DNA from: JAJQBJ01 sp964387095 | Lineage (GTDB): Bacteria > Bacillota > Clostridia > Oscillospirales > Oscillospiraceae | DNA length: 46,308 bases | Direction: 5' to 3' | Assembly: GCA_964387095.1 (NCBI GenBank) | Contig: CAYLVH010000004.1 | Location: 1 to 46,308, forward strand | Shown here: piece by piece, positions 8,385-16,947 of the stretch | How the letters are laid out: the number at the start of each line of letters is the position of its first letter | Position numbering within the stretch: position 1 is the stretch's first letter | Made by a program: the position numbers and the translations under genes | Notes under the pieces: model-generated | Told to the model about the DNA's origin: nothing | Database searches by the model: none | The model's input: only the letters and a program-made list of their open reading frames with translations

Positions 8385-9473
8385 ATGAAAAAGCTATTAT
8401 CCAAGTGGAAAGGAATGCCTAAGGTATCCCGGGGCGGTTTTATCAACTATGCCATTGTAATCGTATTCTTTCTTGTTTTCCAATCTCTGCTCTCTGGAGG
8501 AAAGCTGAGCAGTTCCATTACCGGGCAGCTGGTCCCCATTTGTGCCTATGTGGTTATGGCGCTGTCCCTGAACCTGGCGGTGGGTATTTCCGGTGAATTG
8601 AGCTTGGGCCACGCAGGCTTCATGAGCGTCGGCGCCTTTACCGGCGTGGTTGTGGCCAGCAGCCTCCAAAATGCAATCTCCTCCGGGCCGGTTCGCCTGA
8701 TCCTGGCAATCTTGATTGGGGCGATCTTTGCCTCCATCGCCGGTGTTATCATCGGAATTCCCGTGCTGCGTCTCCGGGGTGATTATCTGGCCATCGTGAC
8801 CCTGGCCTTTGGCGAGATCATCAAGAATGTGCTGAACTGCCTGTATGTAGGCGTAGACAGCCATGGTCTCCATTTCAGCTTGAGCGATCCCAATGCCGGC
8901 ATGGCTGTGGGAGAGGGGACGGTTATTCTGAACGGACCAATGGGCGCTTTGGGCGTGACGAAGCTTTCCACCTTCCTGTCGGGCATCATCCTGGTGATTG
9001 TGGTGCTCTTTGTGATCCAGAACCTGGTCAGCAGCCGTTCTGGCCGTGCCATCAAGGCCATCCGGGATAACCGAATCGCCGCTGAGGCCTGCGGATTGAG
9101 TATCACCAAGTATAAGATGATGGCTTTCGTCACTTCTGCCGCTATGGCCGGCGCTGCCGGTGCGCTGTATGCGCTGAATTACTCTACGGTGGTTCCCAAG
9201 AAGTTTGATTTCAATACATCCATTCTGATCCTGGTGTTCGTGGTCCTGGGCGGCATTGGCAACCTGCGTGGCTCCATGATTGCCGCTGCAGTTCTGACCG
9301 TCCTGCCTGAGCTGCTGCGTCAGTTCCAGGATTACCGCATGTTGGTCTATGCCATCGTGCTGATCCTGGTTATGGTGGTGACCAATAATGCCAAGGCCAA
9401 GGCCCTGCTGGAACGCATTGGCGCTAAATTCTCCAGAAAGAAAGCAACCGAGGGAGGGACTGGAAATGAGTGA
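8385..9473 (+). CDS. livM: Branched-chain amino acid ABC transporter permease LivM
   Basis: 362-residue membrane permease partner of LivH. The ATG at 8385 follows GAGGTGAT that overlaps the livH stop. About nine to ten hydrophobic segments are seen. Typical motifs are LSLNLAVGISGELSLGHAGF near residue 60-80, the coupling loop GRAIKAIRDNRIAAEACG, and VVLGGIGNLRGSMI. The first 20 residues are basic and cytoplasmic. Its end overlaps the livG start by 8 bases. Length and motif order fit a complete, functional permease. Confidence 0.93.
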   Translation: MKKLLSKWKGMPKVSRGGFINYAIVIVFFLVFQSLLSGGKLSSSITGQLVPICAYVVMALSLNLAVGISGELSLGHAGFMSVGAFTGVVVASSLQNAISSGPVRLILAILIGAIFASIAGVIIGIPVLRLRGDYLAIVTLAFGEIIKNVLNCLYVGVDSHGLHFSLSDPNAGMAVGEGTVILNGPMGALGVTKLSTFLSGIILVIVVLFVIQNLVSSRSGRAIKAIRDNRIAAEACGLSITKYKMMAFVTSAAMAGAAGALYALNYSTVVPKKFDFNTSILILVFVVLGGIGNLRGSMIAAAVLTVLPELLRQFQDYRMLVYAIVLILVMVVTNNAKAKALLERIGAKFSRKKATEGGTGNE

Positions 9474-10311
9474 GAAAAAGGAAACCAAGCTGGTTCAAGT
9501 CCCCAGCCCCAATAAGATTCCAGAACGGGACATCAACGAAGCCCCCATTCTGGAGGCATCCCACCTGGGGATTGAATTCGGCGGCCTAAAGGCTGTGGAC
9601 GATTTCAATATGGCCATTGGCCGCACCGAAATCGCTGGCTTAATCGGCCCCAACGGTGCAGGCAAGACCACCGTTTTCAACATGCTGACCAAGGTGTATC
9701 AGCCCACCCATGGCATGATTATGCTGGATGGAAAGGATACCCATAGCATGAATACCATTCAGGTGAATCAGGCCGGCATTGCCCGTACATTCCAGAACAT
9801 CCGTCTGTTTGACAAGCTGACGGTGGAGGACAACGTCAAGATCGGCCTGCACAATCATACCCGTTACAGCATGATTTCCGGCATTTTCCGCCTGCCCCGC
9901 TACTGGAAGCAGGAGAAGATCGCCCATGAGCGCGCGCTGGATCTGCTGTCCATCTTTGACCTACAGGATCTGGCTGGCGCACAGGCAGGCTCACTGCCCT
10001 ATGGTATGCAGCGCCGCCTGGAGATTGTACGAGCGCTGGCAACCAGGCCCAAGCTGCTGCTGTTGGATGAGCCTGCTGCCGGCATGAACCCCTCTGAGAC
10101 TGCCGAGCTTATGGAGAACATCCGCAAGATCCGGGATACCTTCCATATTGCCATCTTGCTCATTGAGCACGATATGAGCCTGGTCATGGGGATTTGTGAG
10201 GGCATTGCCGTGTTGAACTTCGGCAAGATCATTGCGAAGGGCACCCCGGAGGAGATTCAGAACGACCCCCAGGTCATTGAAGCCTATTTGGGGAAGCAGA
10301 AGGAGGGCTGA
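9466..10311 (+). CDS. livG: Branched-chain amino acid ABC transporter ATP-binding protein LivG
   Basis: 281-residue cytoplasmic ATPase subunit. The ATG at 9466 follows GAGGGAGG and overlaps the end of livM by 8 bases. It has a somewhat longer N-terminal lead (about 25 residues) than usual before the ATPase core. Walker A is GPNGAGKTT at 61-69, a Q-loop-like TFQNIRLF follows, the signature region is LPYGMQRRLEIVRAL, Walker B reads LLLLDEPAAGMNP, and IEHDMSLVM is the H-loop. It pairs with LivF to drive transport. The C-terminal LivG-type extension (EEIQNDPQVIEAYLG) is present. Confidence 0.94.
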   Translation: MSEKKETKLVQVPSPNKIPERDINEAPILEASHLGIEFGGLKAVDDFNMAIGRTEIAGLIGPNGAGKTTVFNMLTKVYQPTHGMIMLDGKDTHSMNTIQVNQAGIARTFQNIRLFDKLTVEDNVKIGLHNHTRYSMISGIFRLPRYWKQEKIAHERALDLLSIFDLQDLAGAQAGSLPYGMQRRLEIVRALATRPKLLLLDEPAAGMNPSETAELMENIRKIRDTFHIAILLIEHDMSLVMGICEGIAVLNFGKIIAKGTPEEIQNDPQVIEAYLGKQKEG

Positions 10312-10316
10312 TTGCT

Positions 10317-11024
10317 ATGAGTTTGCTGAAGGTTGATGATATCAACGTCTATTATGGCAGCATCCACGCCATCAAGGGTATCTCCTTCGAAGTCAATGAG
10401 GGCGAGATCGTGACGATGATCGGCGCAAATGGCGCTGGCAAGTCCACCACCCTGAACACGGTGGCCGGCCTGTTGAGGCCCAGAAGTGGGGATGTGCAGC
10501 TGCAAGGCGGGTCTTTGCTCTCGGTTCCCGCTTACAAAATCGTCAATAAGGGTATGGCCCTTTGCCCGGAGGGACGCCGCATTTTCCTGCAGCTGACCGT
10601 CCGGGAGAACCTGGAGATGGGCGCCTATACCCGTCCCAAGGGGGAGATTGAGGATTCCATTGCGCTGGTATATGATCACTTCCCCCGCCTGAAGGAACGT
10701 TACAAGCAGGTGGCAGGCACCCTTTCCGGCGGCGAGCAGCAGATGCTGGCCATGGGCCGGGCCATGATGTCCAAGCCGAAGTTGCTGATGCTGGATGAGC
10801 CTTCCATGGGATTGGCCCCCATCCTGGTGGAGGAGATTTTCTCCATCATCAAGGATCTGAACGCCGCAGGCACTACCATCCTGTTGGTGGAGCAGAATGC
10901 CCAGATGGCGCTGAGCATTGCAAACCGCGGCTACGTCCTTAGCACGGGCAAGATTGTCACCAGCGGCACCGGACAGGAACTGCTGAACGATGATTCCGTG
11001 CGGAAGGCCTACCTGGGCGGCTAA
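10317..11024 (+). CDS. livF: Branched-chain amino acid ABC transporter ATP-binding protein LivF
   Basis: 235-residue ATPase, partner of LivG. AGGAGGG at 10301-10307 lies 9 bases before the ATG. Motifs in order are Walker A GANGAGKSTT, Q-loop ALCPEGRRIF (characteristic of LivF), signature LSGGEQQMLAMGRA, Walker B LLMLDEPSMGLAP and H-loop VEQNAQMAL. Last gene of the liv operon; a strong terminator follows at 11067-11100. Nothing looks damaged. Confidence 0.95.
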   Translation: MSLLKVDDINVYYGSIHAIKGISFEVNEGEIVTMIGANGAGKSTTLNTVAGLLRPRSGDVQLQGGSLLSVPAYKIVNKGMALCPEGRRIFLQLTVRENLEMGAYTRPKGEIEDSIALVYDHFPRLKERYKQVAGTLSGGEQQMLAMGRAMMSKPKLLMLDEPSMGLAPILVEEIFSIIKDLNAAGTTILLVEQNAQMALSIANRGYVLSTGKIVTSGTGQELLNDDSVRKAYLGG

Positions 11025-11066
11025 TGCGAATAACACATTCATTCCGTGTACCAAATAGATAAAATG

Positions 11067-11100
11067 GTCAGAGGCCGGTTTTAAGGCCTCTGACTTTTTT
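11067..11100 (+). terminator. Terminator of the liv operon
   Basis: Perfect 10-bp stem GTCAGAGGCC (11067-11076) with GGCCTCTGAC (11085-11094), loop of 8, followed by six T residues. Confidence 0.95.
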
Positions 11101-11184
11101 GCGGGGAAAAGGTGTATTTTTTCAAATAACTGTTATATATAGTAGTAGAGATACTTTACAAAGGAGAACAGGGGAAGTGGTGCC

Positions 11185-12261
11185 GTGAAAAAGCTGATTT
11201 TGACCATGCTGCTGCTCATAAGCGTCCTTTGTGCCGCAGGCTGCGGCCGTAAAATACCGGAGCCTGTGGATGAGGAGAAGATCATGGCAGACCTGCCAGA
11301 GGAATTTCGCACCGTGACCATCAACGGTGAAACCTGGGCAGTCCAGGAGACAGTGCTGGAGATCCAGGAACGGGATACCAATTTGGATCACCAGACGGAT
11401 GACGTGGAATGCCGGGTGGAGCTGAGCGGCGAAGCATTCGTCCTGAATTACACCTGCGAACTGCACTATGCCTACGTACGGAGCAGCGGTTGGGAACTGC
11501 GCTCTTATGAGTTAACCGGGGAACCCGCTCTGACCCTGGAGGAAAGTGCCTGCATGGGTGAGATCACCCAGGAAAACCAGGCTAAACTCCAGGGGGAATT
11601 GGGCTATGACACAGTGGAATTGATGTCTGAGGACTGGGATCAAATCCGGGACAGTTACCAGCAGACCTATTCTGTGGCAAGGGAAACCGATTATTTGCGG
11701 GAAAGCGGGACGGTCCAGATGTCAGGTGCGCTTACTAGGGAGAGTGGCTTTTGCTATGTCTGGCAGTCGTCAACCGGCGAGGTGGTCACCCAAACCGAGG
11801 TGAAGCTGGAGGGAACTGTCTGGCACTTTAGCTCTCAGGAGCAGCGTGTTGAGGCGGCTTTCCAGGTGACAGAGCAGAGCGACGGGATGCTGACCCTTTC
11901 CGGGCTTGTCCGGGGGGAAAATTGGGCAGGCAATATCAAGGAAAAAACGCTGGAAACGCAGGTGGAGTGGAGGGTCAGCGAGTTTGGCTGCATTACCTTC
12001 GCGTTGCCGGATATCAGTTCCAAGGCAGTGGAATGTAATATCCAGAGTGATAAACAGTGGGTGAATTTGGATGGACTTTATCTGGGGAACCTGGAAGCGG
12101 CGGTAATGCCAGATTCCGGGGAGATGTCCGAGTTGATGGAGCTGGATATCGAGAACTGGCTGAATAAACTGCCCTTGACCGAAGAGACAGAGACGCCAGA
12201 ACAGCCGGAAAACCCAGGGGGAAGTCTATGGGATTACATCACCAATCTGTTTGGGTTCTAA
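11185..12261 (+). CDS. Predicted lipoprotein of unknown function
   Basis: 358 residues, starting with GTG at 11185 (AGGGGAAG about 7 bases upstream). A lipoprotein signal MKKLILTMLLLISVLC leads to the lipobox AAGC with Cys20. The mature part is acidic and strand-rich. I recognise no catalytic motif; the Tyr/Trp/Thr-rich central part resembles a beta-sandwich or lipocalin-like outer-face domain (speculative). The C-terminus has a Pro/Glu linker (EETETPEQPENPGG) and an amphipathic tail. It stands alone between two terminators, so it is probably transcribed by itself from the AT-rich gap at 11101-11160. Confidence 0.8.
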   Translation: MKKLILTMLLLISVLCAAGCGRKIPEPVDEEKIMADLPEEFRTVTINGETWAVQETVLEIQERDTNLDHQTDDVECRVELSGEAFVLNYTCELHYAYVRSSGWELRSYELTGEPALTLEESACMGEITQENQAKLQGELGYDTVELMSEDWDQIRDSYQQTYSVARETDYLRESGTVQMSGALTRESGFCYVWQSSTGEVVTQTEVKLEGTVWHFSSQEQRVEAAFQVTEQSDGMLTLSGLVRGENWAGNIKEKTLETQVEWRVSEFGCITFALPDISSKAVECNIQSDKQWVNLDGLYLGNLEAAVMPDSGEMSELMELDIENWLNKLPLTEETETPEQPENPGGSLWDYITNLFGF

Positions 12262-12267
12262 TCGGAA

Positions 12268-12299
12268 GGCCGCCGCAGAAATCGCGGCGGCCTGATTAT
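12268..12299 (+). terminator. Terminator after the lipoprotein gene
   Basis: Perfect 9-bp GC stem GGCCGCCGC (12268-12276) with GCGGCGGCC (12284-12292), followed by a weak T-rich tail TGATTATT. Confidence 0.8.
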
Positions 12300-12521
12300 T
12301 CCCATTGGCGCAAGATCAATCATGAACGCCGTGAATGAGATCTCCCGGTCAATTTAATCGCAAATAAAATTTAGAGCTTTTGCCCAAAGAATAGGAGCGG
12401 GATACGGCATGCGGCGCCCTTTCCTGTACTAAGCATTGTTTCGAAACGTGAGAAAAAGAGGGGCATTGGCAGAAAAAAAGGGGATAGAATGGAAGGGGAA
12501 GGAGGAGATCAAGGTGATTGG
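12300..12521. other. Spacer without recognisable gene
   Basis: No coding sequence or known element is seen between the lipoprotein terminator and the holin relic. An AAGGAGG-like ribosome site at about 12499-12506 belongs to the holin relic. Confidence 0.5.
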
Positions 12522-12994
12522 ATGGCTGGTTGCATGAGAACAACCGTTTTGAAAGCACTGTGGGAATTTAAGGCATTCCTGGGCTGGAAAGGAATGTTGG
12601 CAGTGGTTTGGCTGGTGTCCATGGTGCTTGATTATGTCGCCGCTACAGCGGTCGCTTGCAAGGCCGGGGCGTGGTCTTCGAAGGCAGCCTGAGAGTGGCT
12701 TTGGAATAAATGCGGGATGCTGCTGGTGGTGATCGTAGCAGCCCTGACGGATGGGGGGTTATCTATGGCCCTGGAACAGTTGAACCAGGGCTTTCAATGG
12801 CCCGGGGCAATTCTGCCCCTGGTGCTAAGTGGTCCCTGATTAAGGAATTGTGCAGTGTCCTAAAAAATGCCGCGAAGCTGGGTGCGCCCGTGCCGGATAA
12901 GCTGACCCGTTTCCTGAAAATGGGCCTAAATGCAATTAACAGCACAAAGGATCAGAAGGAGGACACAGAGAGCGACAATCAGGATGGCGGGTGA
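12522..12994 (+). pseudogene. Decayed phage holin (Phage_holin_4 / toxin-secretion holin type)
   Basis: Read with two repairs, this gives one continuous holin-like protein. The first segment (MRTTVLKALWEFKAFLGWKG, then a membrane segment LVSMVLDYVAATAV) is cut by an in-frame TGA at 12690-12692. The same frame continues with WNKCGMLLVVIVAALTDGG and GAILPLVLS until a frameshift at about 12828-12832. The last part then reads SLIKELCSVLKNAAKLGAP and PDKLTRFLKMGL, matching the typical ending 'ENAGLMGVPIPxxLxKAI' of this family. Holins form membrane pores for endolysin release. No endolysin or other phage gene lies nearby, so it is a stranded prophage remnant. The start could be ATG 12522 or 12534. 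Confidence 0.78.
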
Positions 12995-13028
12995 TGCAGG
13001 GTGTGCGTTCAGGAGGGGGCTTTCTGCG

Positions 13029-13892
13029 TTAATCCATGGAAATTCCCCAGTAGGGAGCCTCCTCCGAGGCGGGGAAGGCGACACCCCCGGGAACCAGTAC
13101 ATTGTCCTCCACGACCTTTCCCAGTTCCTTGTGCCAGAACACCGGGGTGCGCACCAAGCCTGTTTCGGCCTTCAAATAGGCCAGAACGGCCTGGGCAGCC
13201 TGCCCGACGTCATAGGGGAAGAGCAGTTCCCGGAAGGTGAGGGCGTGATCCTTCCGATCCACGGCGCAGAGGCCGGCTTTTCCCTCCAGGGAGATCTGAT
13301 ACAGCCCGCCGCCGTATAGTTTGCAGTAGTCCTCCTGCATTCGGATGGCCTTCAAGGGGGGCTGCACATGGGGGGTGTTTGCCAGCAGGACCTCCCGCAG
13401 CTTTGCATAGTCCTCCGGGGGGATGGGGGTTACGGCTCCCCTGGAAAATGTTCCCCCGGTCTCCACGGGAAACTCCCGGCGGAAGAACACAGTCCTGGTG
13501 CCTAAAATCCCCTGATACCAGCGAGAGAGGCTTTCACTTGCCGGGAGAAAGCAGACGTAATCCGCCCCCCGCTCATAGCCCACCACACCGGATTTCCAAA
13601 TGGTTTTGCCGCCATAGCCATGGCCCCGGTACATATCCGGGGTGCCAAGTGCATATAAATAGGTACAGGTTTTCACTGTCTTGCCGGGAAGATGGAGGAG
13701 AAAGCCTTCGATGAGATAAATGGCGCTGCAAAGCTGACCCTCCACCTGGGCGGTGATGCCATCTCCAGGGTGGTAATAGTTCTGAAAGTACAGCTCCGCG
13801 CAGTCCAAGTCGCCGCCGTAGGCAAGCTCCCAGACGCGCATGAGCGCTGCCTCGTCTCCGGGGCGGGTCACGCGATAGATGGGCTGAGACAT
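13029..13892 (-). CDS. GNAT-family N-acetyltransferase
   Basis: 287 residues on the minus strand from ATG 13892 (MSQPIYRVTRPGDEAALMRVW). The longer in-frame ATG at 13970 would lie inside the predicted promoter, so it is rejected; 13913 is an alternative. Motif A of the acetyl-CoA site is visible as ALGTPDMYRGHGYGGKTI, with the R-G-H-G-Y-G pyrophosphate loop. The C-terminal half (about 150-287) looks like a second, degenerate GNAT or sterol-carrier-like domain, as in Eis-type enzymes (inference). The substrate is unknown. It runs opposite to its neighbours and is likely monocistronic. Confidence 0.82.
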   Translation of the reverse strand: MSQPIYRVTRPGDEAALMRVWELAYGGDLDCAELYFQNYYHPGDGITAQVEGQLCSAIYLIEGFLLHLPGKTVKTCTYLYALGTPDMYRGHGYGGKTIWKSGVVGYERGADYVCFLPASESLSRWYQGILGTRTVFFRREFPVETGGTFSRGAVTPIPPEDYAKLREVLLANTPHVQPPLKAIRMQEDYCKLYGGGLYQISLEGKAGLCAVDRKDHALTFRELLFPYDVGQAAQAVLAYLKAETGLVRTPVFWHKELGKVVEDNVLVPGGVAFPASEEAPYWGISMD

Positions 13893-13940
13893 GGTAAAAT
13901 ACCTACTTTCCATGGTTAAGTTGTGTGAGGCGATATATAC

Positions 13941-13970
13941 ATCATAAGCGTAAGGGGGACGCCCCGTCAA
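13941..13970 (-). promoter_or_regulatory. Promoter of the GNAT gene
   Basis: On the minus strand TTGACG (13965-13970) and TATGAT (13941-13946) are 18 bases apart, placing transcription start near 13935, just before the MSQ start codon at 13892. Confidence 0.7.
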
Positions 13971-14015
13971 GGCACTTTAAAAAATTCGGGAAGTTTTTGA
14001 AAGGCGGGAGGAAAA

Positions 14016-14471
14016 ATGAAGGTTCAATATGCGAATCCAGGGAGAAAGCAGCCAAGCAAACAGCCGAAGAAACAGAAGAATCACCATTTGTCCCTGAGGC
14101 TGTTTGCGGCAGTGGCGATTTTCCTGGGGATTTTCGGGGTTAAGAACTGGCTGCCCGGGGCTTCAGCCCCGGCCATGGCGGTGCTTCAAGGTACGTTGAG
14201 CAGCAACACAGACCTGGAGGAGGTCACCCGCGCCTTGGGACAGGCCGCTGCCAGAGACCGGGATTTTACTGCGGTATTCCGGAGCCTGTTTCTCACTGAG
14301 GGGACACAGGAAGAGCTGCCTGTCAACTCGGAGCATTTGCAGGCGGAGTCCCAGTTCCTGAGTTTGACCCACTCCAATCAGGAGCTTTTACGCCATTATC
14401 TGCCTGGAACCGATGCGGCGGGAAGCTGGCTGGATTTGGCGGGAACAGGGGGGAAGGACACTGAAACATGA
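14016..14471 (+). CDS. Small single-pass membrane protein upstream of SpoIVFB-like protease
   Basis: 151 residues; GGGAGG at 14006-14011 supports the ATG. A basic, Lys/Gln-rich N-terminus (about 1-27) precedes one membrane segment (LRLFAAVAIFLGIFGVKNWL). The remaining 100 residues would be extracytoplasmic or facing the forespore. Its position directly before an M50 protease is that of spoIVFA in sporulating Firmicutes. It is too short to carry the LytM-like C-terminal domain of SpoIVFA, and no M23 motif is seen. It could be a reduced SpoIVFA-like regulator; this is inference from context. It overlaps the next gene by about 59 bases or less, depending on the latter's start. Confidence 0.7.
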   Translation: MKVQYANPGRKQPSKQPKKQKNHHLSLRLFAAVAIFLGIFGVKNWLPGASAPAMAVLQGTLSSNTDLEEVTRALGQAAARDRDFTAVFRSLFLTEGTQEELPVNSEHLQAESQFLSLTHSNQELLRHYLPGTDAAGSWLDLAGTGGKDTET

Positions 14472-15093
14472 GTTTACCTTTGGAAAAGTAAGGGTCACGG
14501 CGGGGGCCGCGCTGACTGCCGCCATCTTGTGCTATTTGGGGCAGGAGAATTTGCTCCTTCTGTTCGGGTTGTCTGGCATGCTCCATGAGCTGGGGCACTG
14601 GTTTGCGGCATGGCTCTGCGGGGTTCCAGTGGAGGGGCTTCGGATTTCTGTCTCAGGCGGGGCTATGCAGCTGGGCAGGCGGTGCGCTCCGGCCCAGGAG
14701 GCGCTGATCCTGGCTGCGGGGCCGGTGATTAACTTATTGGAGGCCGGATTGTGCGCCCGGTTGGGGCTGGAGTTGGCCGCAGGCGCCGCCCTTCTGCTGG
14801 GACTGCTGAACCTGTTGCCCGCCGGACCTTTGGACGGGGGACAGCTAGTGCGGCTCTTGTTCTCCGGGATTTTCGGGCCGGGGCTGGGCGAGACCATTGC
14901 CAGAGCCGTGAGCCTGTTGACAGAGGCGGGACTGCTGCTGACAGGTGGGGCGCTCTTTTTTGGGGCAAAGGGGACCCCGGCACTGCTGTTTTTCGCCCTT
15001 TGGCTATTGATTTTTACGATTTATTCATTATTTCCCTTGCCATTTCCCCACGCCACAGGTAAAATAGAAAAGATTAAAAAAGATACTATGTGA
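14413..15093 (+). CDS. Site-2 protease, M50 family, SpoIVFB-like
   Basis: Intramembrane zinc metalloprotease of about 226 residues. The zinc motif HELGH is in SGMLHELGHWFAAWL, and the second metal-ligand motif is LLPAGPLDGGQL (the NPDG-like motif). Several hydrophobic segments surround them. In Bacillus, SpoIVFB cleaves pro-sigma-K in the mother cell; the same role is plausible here but not proven. The only conventional in-frame start is ATG 14413, inside the previous gene and without a clear ribosome site. The family-like N-terminus (KHEFTFGKV) begins at a CTG (14461) just behind GGGGGGAAGGA, so a CTG start is quite possible. It ends 15 bases before the radical SAM gene, the same neighbourhood as in other clostridia. 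Confidence 0.85.
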   Translation: MRREAGWIWREQGGRTLKHEFTFGKVRVTAGAALTAAILCYLGQENLLLLFGLSGMLHELGHWFAAWLCGVPVEGLRISVSGGAMQLGRRCAPAQEALILAAGPVINLLEAGLCARLGLELAAGAALLLGLLNLLPAGPLDGGQLVRLLFSGIFGPGLGETIARAVSLLTEAGLLLTGGALFFGAKGTPALLFFALWLLIFTIYSLFPLPFPHATGKIEKIKKDTM

Positions 15094-15108
15094 CGAGGGG
15101 AGAACTTC

Positions 15109-16947
15109 ATGGACCCGAGATTGGAGCGAATCCTGCCCAAGGTGCAGAAGCCCGCGCGATATACGGGCGGCGAATATCATGCGGTGATCAAGGACAAGGA
15201 GAACGTAACGCTGCGTTTTGCCTTTTGCTTTCCGGATATCTATGAGGTTGGCATGTCCAACCTGGGTATGCGAATTTTATATGGCCTGATGAATGAAATG
15301 GAGGGCGTTTGGTGCGAGCGGGTGTTTGCGCCCTGGATTGACATGGAGGAGGAGCTGCGGAAGAACGACATCCCCCTGTATGCTCTGGAATCCGGCGATC
15401 CCATCACGAATTTCAATTTCATTGGCTTTTCCTTGGGCTACGAGATGGCTTACACGAATGTCTTGAATATCCTGGATCTGGCCCATATTCCGGTGCGGGC
15501 GGAGGACCGGGGGGATGAATACCCCATTGTGGTGGCCGGAGGCACCTGCGCGTTCAACGGCGAGCCGTTGGCAGACTATGTGGATATTTTCTCCCTGGGC
15601 GAGGGTGAGGATGTCACCGTGGAAATGTTGCAGCTGTATCAGAAGGGCTGGAAGCTGGGCTGGAGCAAGAGGGAGTATCTGCGCCAGGCAGCTCAGATTC
15701 CTGGACTTTACATTCCCTCCCTCTATCAGGTGGACTATAACCAGGACGGCACTGTCCGGTCCGTTAACCCCCGGGAGGGCGCGCCTGCCAAGGTGACCAA
15801 GCGCATTGTCCAGGATTTGGATCACGCTTACTATCCAACCAAGACCATCGTGCCCTCCACGGGAATTATCCACGACCGGGTTATGCTGGAGGTGTTCCGA
15901 GGCTGTATCCGGGGCTGCCGGTTCTGCCAGGCGGGATATGCCTACCGCCCTGTGCGCACCAAGAGCGTGGAGACCCTGGTCCAGCAGGGGATTGAAGCGG
16001 CAAAGGACTCCGGCTATGAGGAGATCACCTTGTCCTCCCTGTCCACCAGTGATTACCGCCCCTTGAACAACCTCTGCGACGGTCTGTTAAACTACTGTGA
16101 GCCGAGAAAGATCAGCCTGAATCTGCCATCCCTCCGGGCGGACAACTTCTCAGTGGAGCTGATGGAGCGCATCCGGAAGGTGCGCAAGTCCGGGCTGACC
16201 TTTGCTGCGGAGGCGGGAACCCAGCGTCTCCGGGACGCCATCAATAAGGATGTCACCGAGGAGGATATTTTAAACACCGCCCGGCTGGCCTTTTCCGGCG
16301 GCTACTCCACGGTGAAGCTATACTTCATGCTGGGCCTGCCCACGGAAACCGACGAAGACGTCCTGGGCATTGCGGACCTGGCCTTTCGGGTCTACCAGAC
16401 CTGGCGGGAATCCACCCCCAACCGGGCCAGGGGTGTGAAGATCACCGTCTCTACCTCCTACTTTGTGCCCAAGCCTCACACGGCCTTCCAGTGGGAACCC
16501 CAGATTTCCATGGAGGAGTATCAGCGCCGGGTGAAACTGCTGAGAGATCATATGAGAAACCGCTCCATCCGCTATGACTGGCATGACGCGGACATGTCCT
16601 ATATGGAGGCAGTCCTGGCCCGGGGTGACCGCCGCCTGGGCCGGGTGATCGAGACCGCCTGGCGCCATGGCGCCAAGTTTGACTCCTGGGATGAGTGTTT
16701 CAGCTTCCGGCGCTGGATGGACGCCTTCCGGGAATGCGGCATTGATCCGGATTTCTATGCGGCAAGGGAGAGATCCAGGGAGGAAATTCTGCCCTGGTCC
16801 ATGGTCTCCGTAGGCGTCCGGGAGGATTTCCTGTGGCACGAGCGGGAGCAGTGCTACAAGTCGGTTGTCACGCCGAACTGCCGCAAGAAGTGTACTGTCT
16901 GCGGCGCAAACCTACTGCTGGAAGGGGGGAGAAAGTGCGATGAGTGA
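15109..16947 (+). CDS. B12-binding-type radical SAM protein, TIGR03960 family
   Basis: 612 residues. The N-terminal third resembles a cobalamin-binding Rossmann domain (FPDIYEVGMSNLGMRIL, VVAGGTCAFNGEPLADYVDIF, GEGEDV). The radical SAM core has CxxxCxxC with Cys266, Cys270 and Cys273 (RGCIRGCRFCQAGY). Further core motifs include SLSTSDY, LNLPSLRAD and FAAEAGTQRLRDAINK. A Cys cluster near the C-terminus (NCRKKCTVCGA) could hold a second metal site. The family reaction has not, to my knowledge, been established. Its near-constant linkage to the DUF2344 gene and to ribosome or RNA genes suggests RNA or ribosome modification (inference). It overlaps the next gene by 8 bases. Confidence 0.9.
   Translation: MDPRLERILPKVQKPARYTGGEYHAVIKDKENVTLRFAFCFPDIYEVGMSNLGMRILYGLMNEMEGVWCERVFAPWIDMEEELRKNDIPLYALESGDPITNFNFIGFSLGYEMAYTNVLNILDLAHIPVRAEDRGDEYPIVVAGGTCAFNGEPLADYVDIFSLGEGEDVTVEMLQLYQKGWKLGWSKREYLRQAAQIPGLYIPSLYQVDYNQDGTVRSVNPREGAPAKVTKRIVQDLDHAYYPTKTIVPSTGIIHDRVMLEVFRGCIRGCRFCQAGYAYRPVRTKSVETLVQQGIEAAKDSGYEEITLSSLSTSDYRPLNNLCDGLLNYCEPRKISLNLPSLRADNFSVELMERIRKVRKSGLTFAAEAGTQRLRDAINKDVTEEDILNTARLAFSGGYSTVKLYFMLGLPTETDEDVLGIADLAFRVYQTWRESTPNRARGVKITVSTSYFVPKPHTAFQWEPQISMEEYQRRVKLLRDHMRNRSIRYDWHDADMSYMEAVLARGDRRLGRVIETAWRHGAKFDSWDECFSFRRWMDAFRECGIDPDFYAARERSREEILPWSMVSVGVREDFLWHEREQCYKSVVTPNCRKKCTVCGANLLLEGGRKCDE

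Noticed and set aside
12710..12994. Separate 94-residue plus-strand gene
   Set aside because: Its second half is the C-terminal part of the broken holin; the first half is out of frame and has no ribosome site.
13893..13970. Longer start for the GNAT gene at 13970
   Set aside because: It would lie within the predicted -35 and -10 boxes and lacks a ribosome site.
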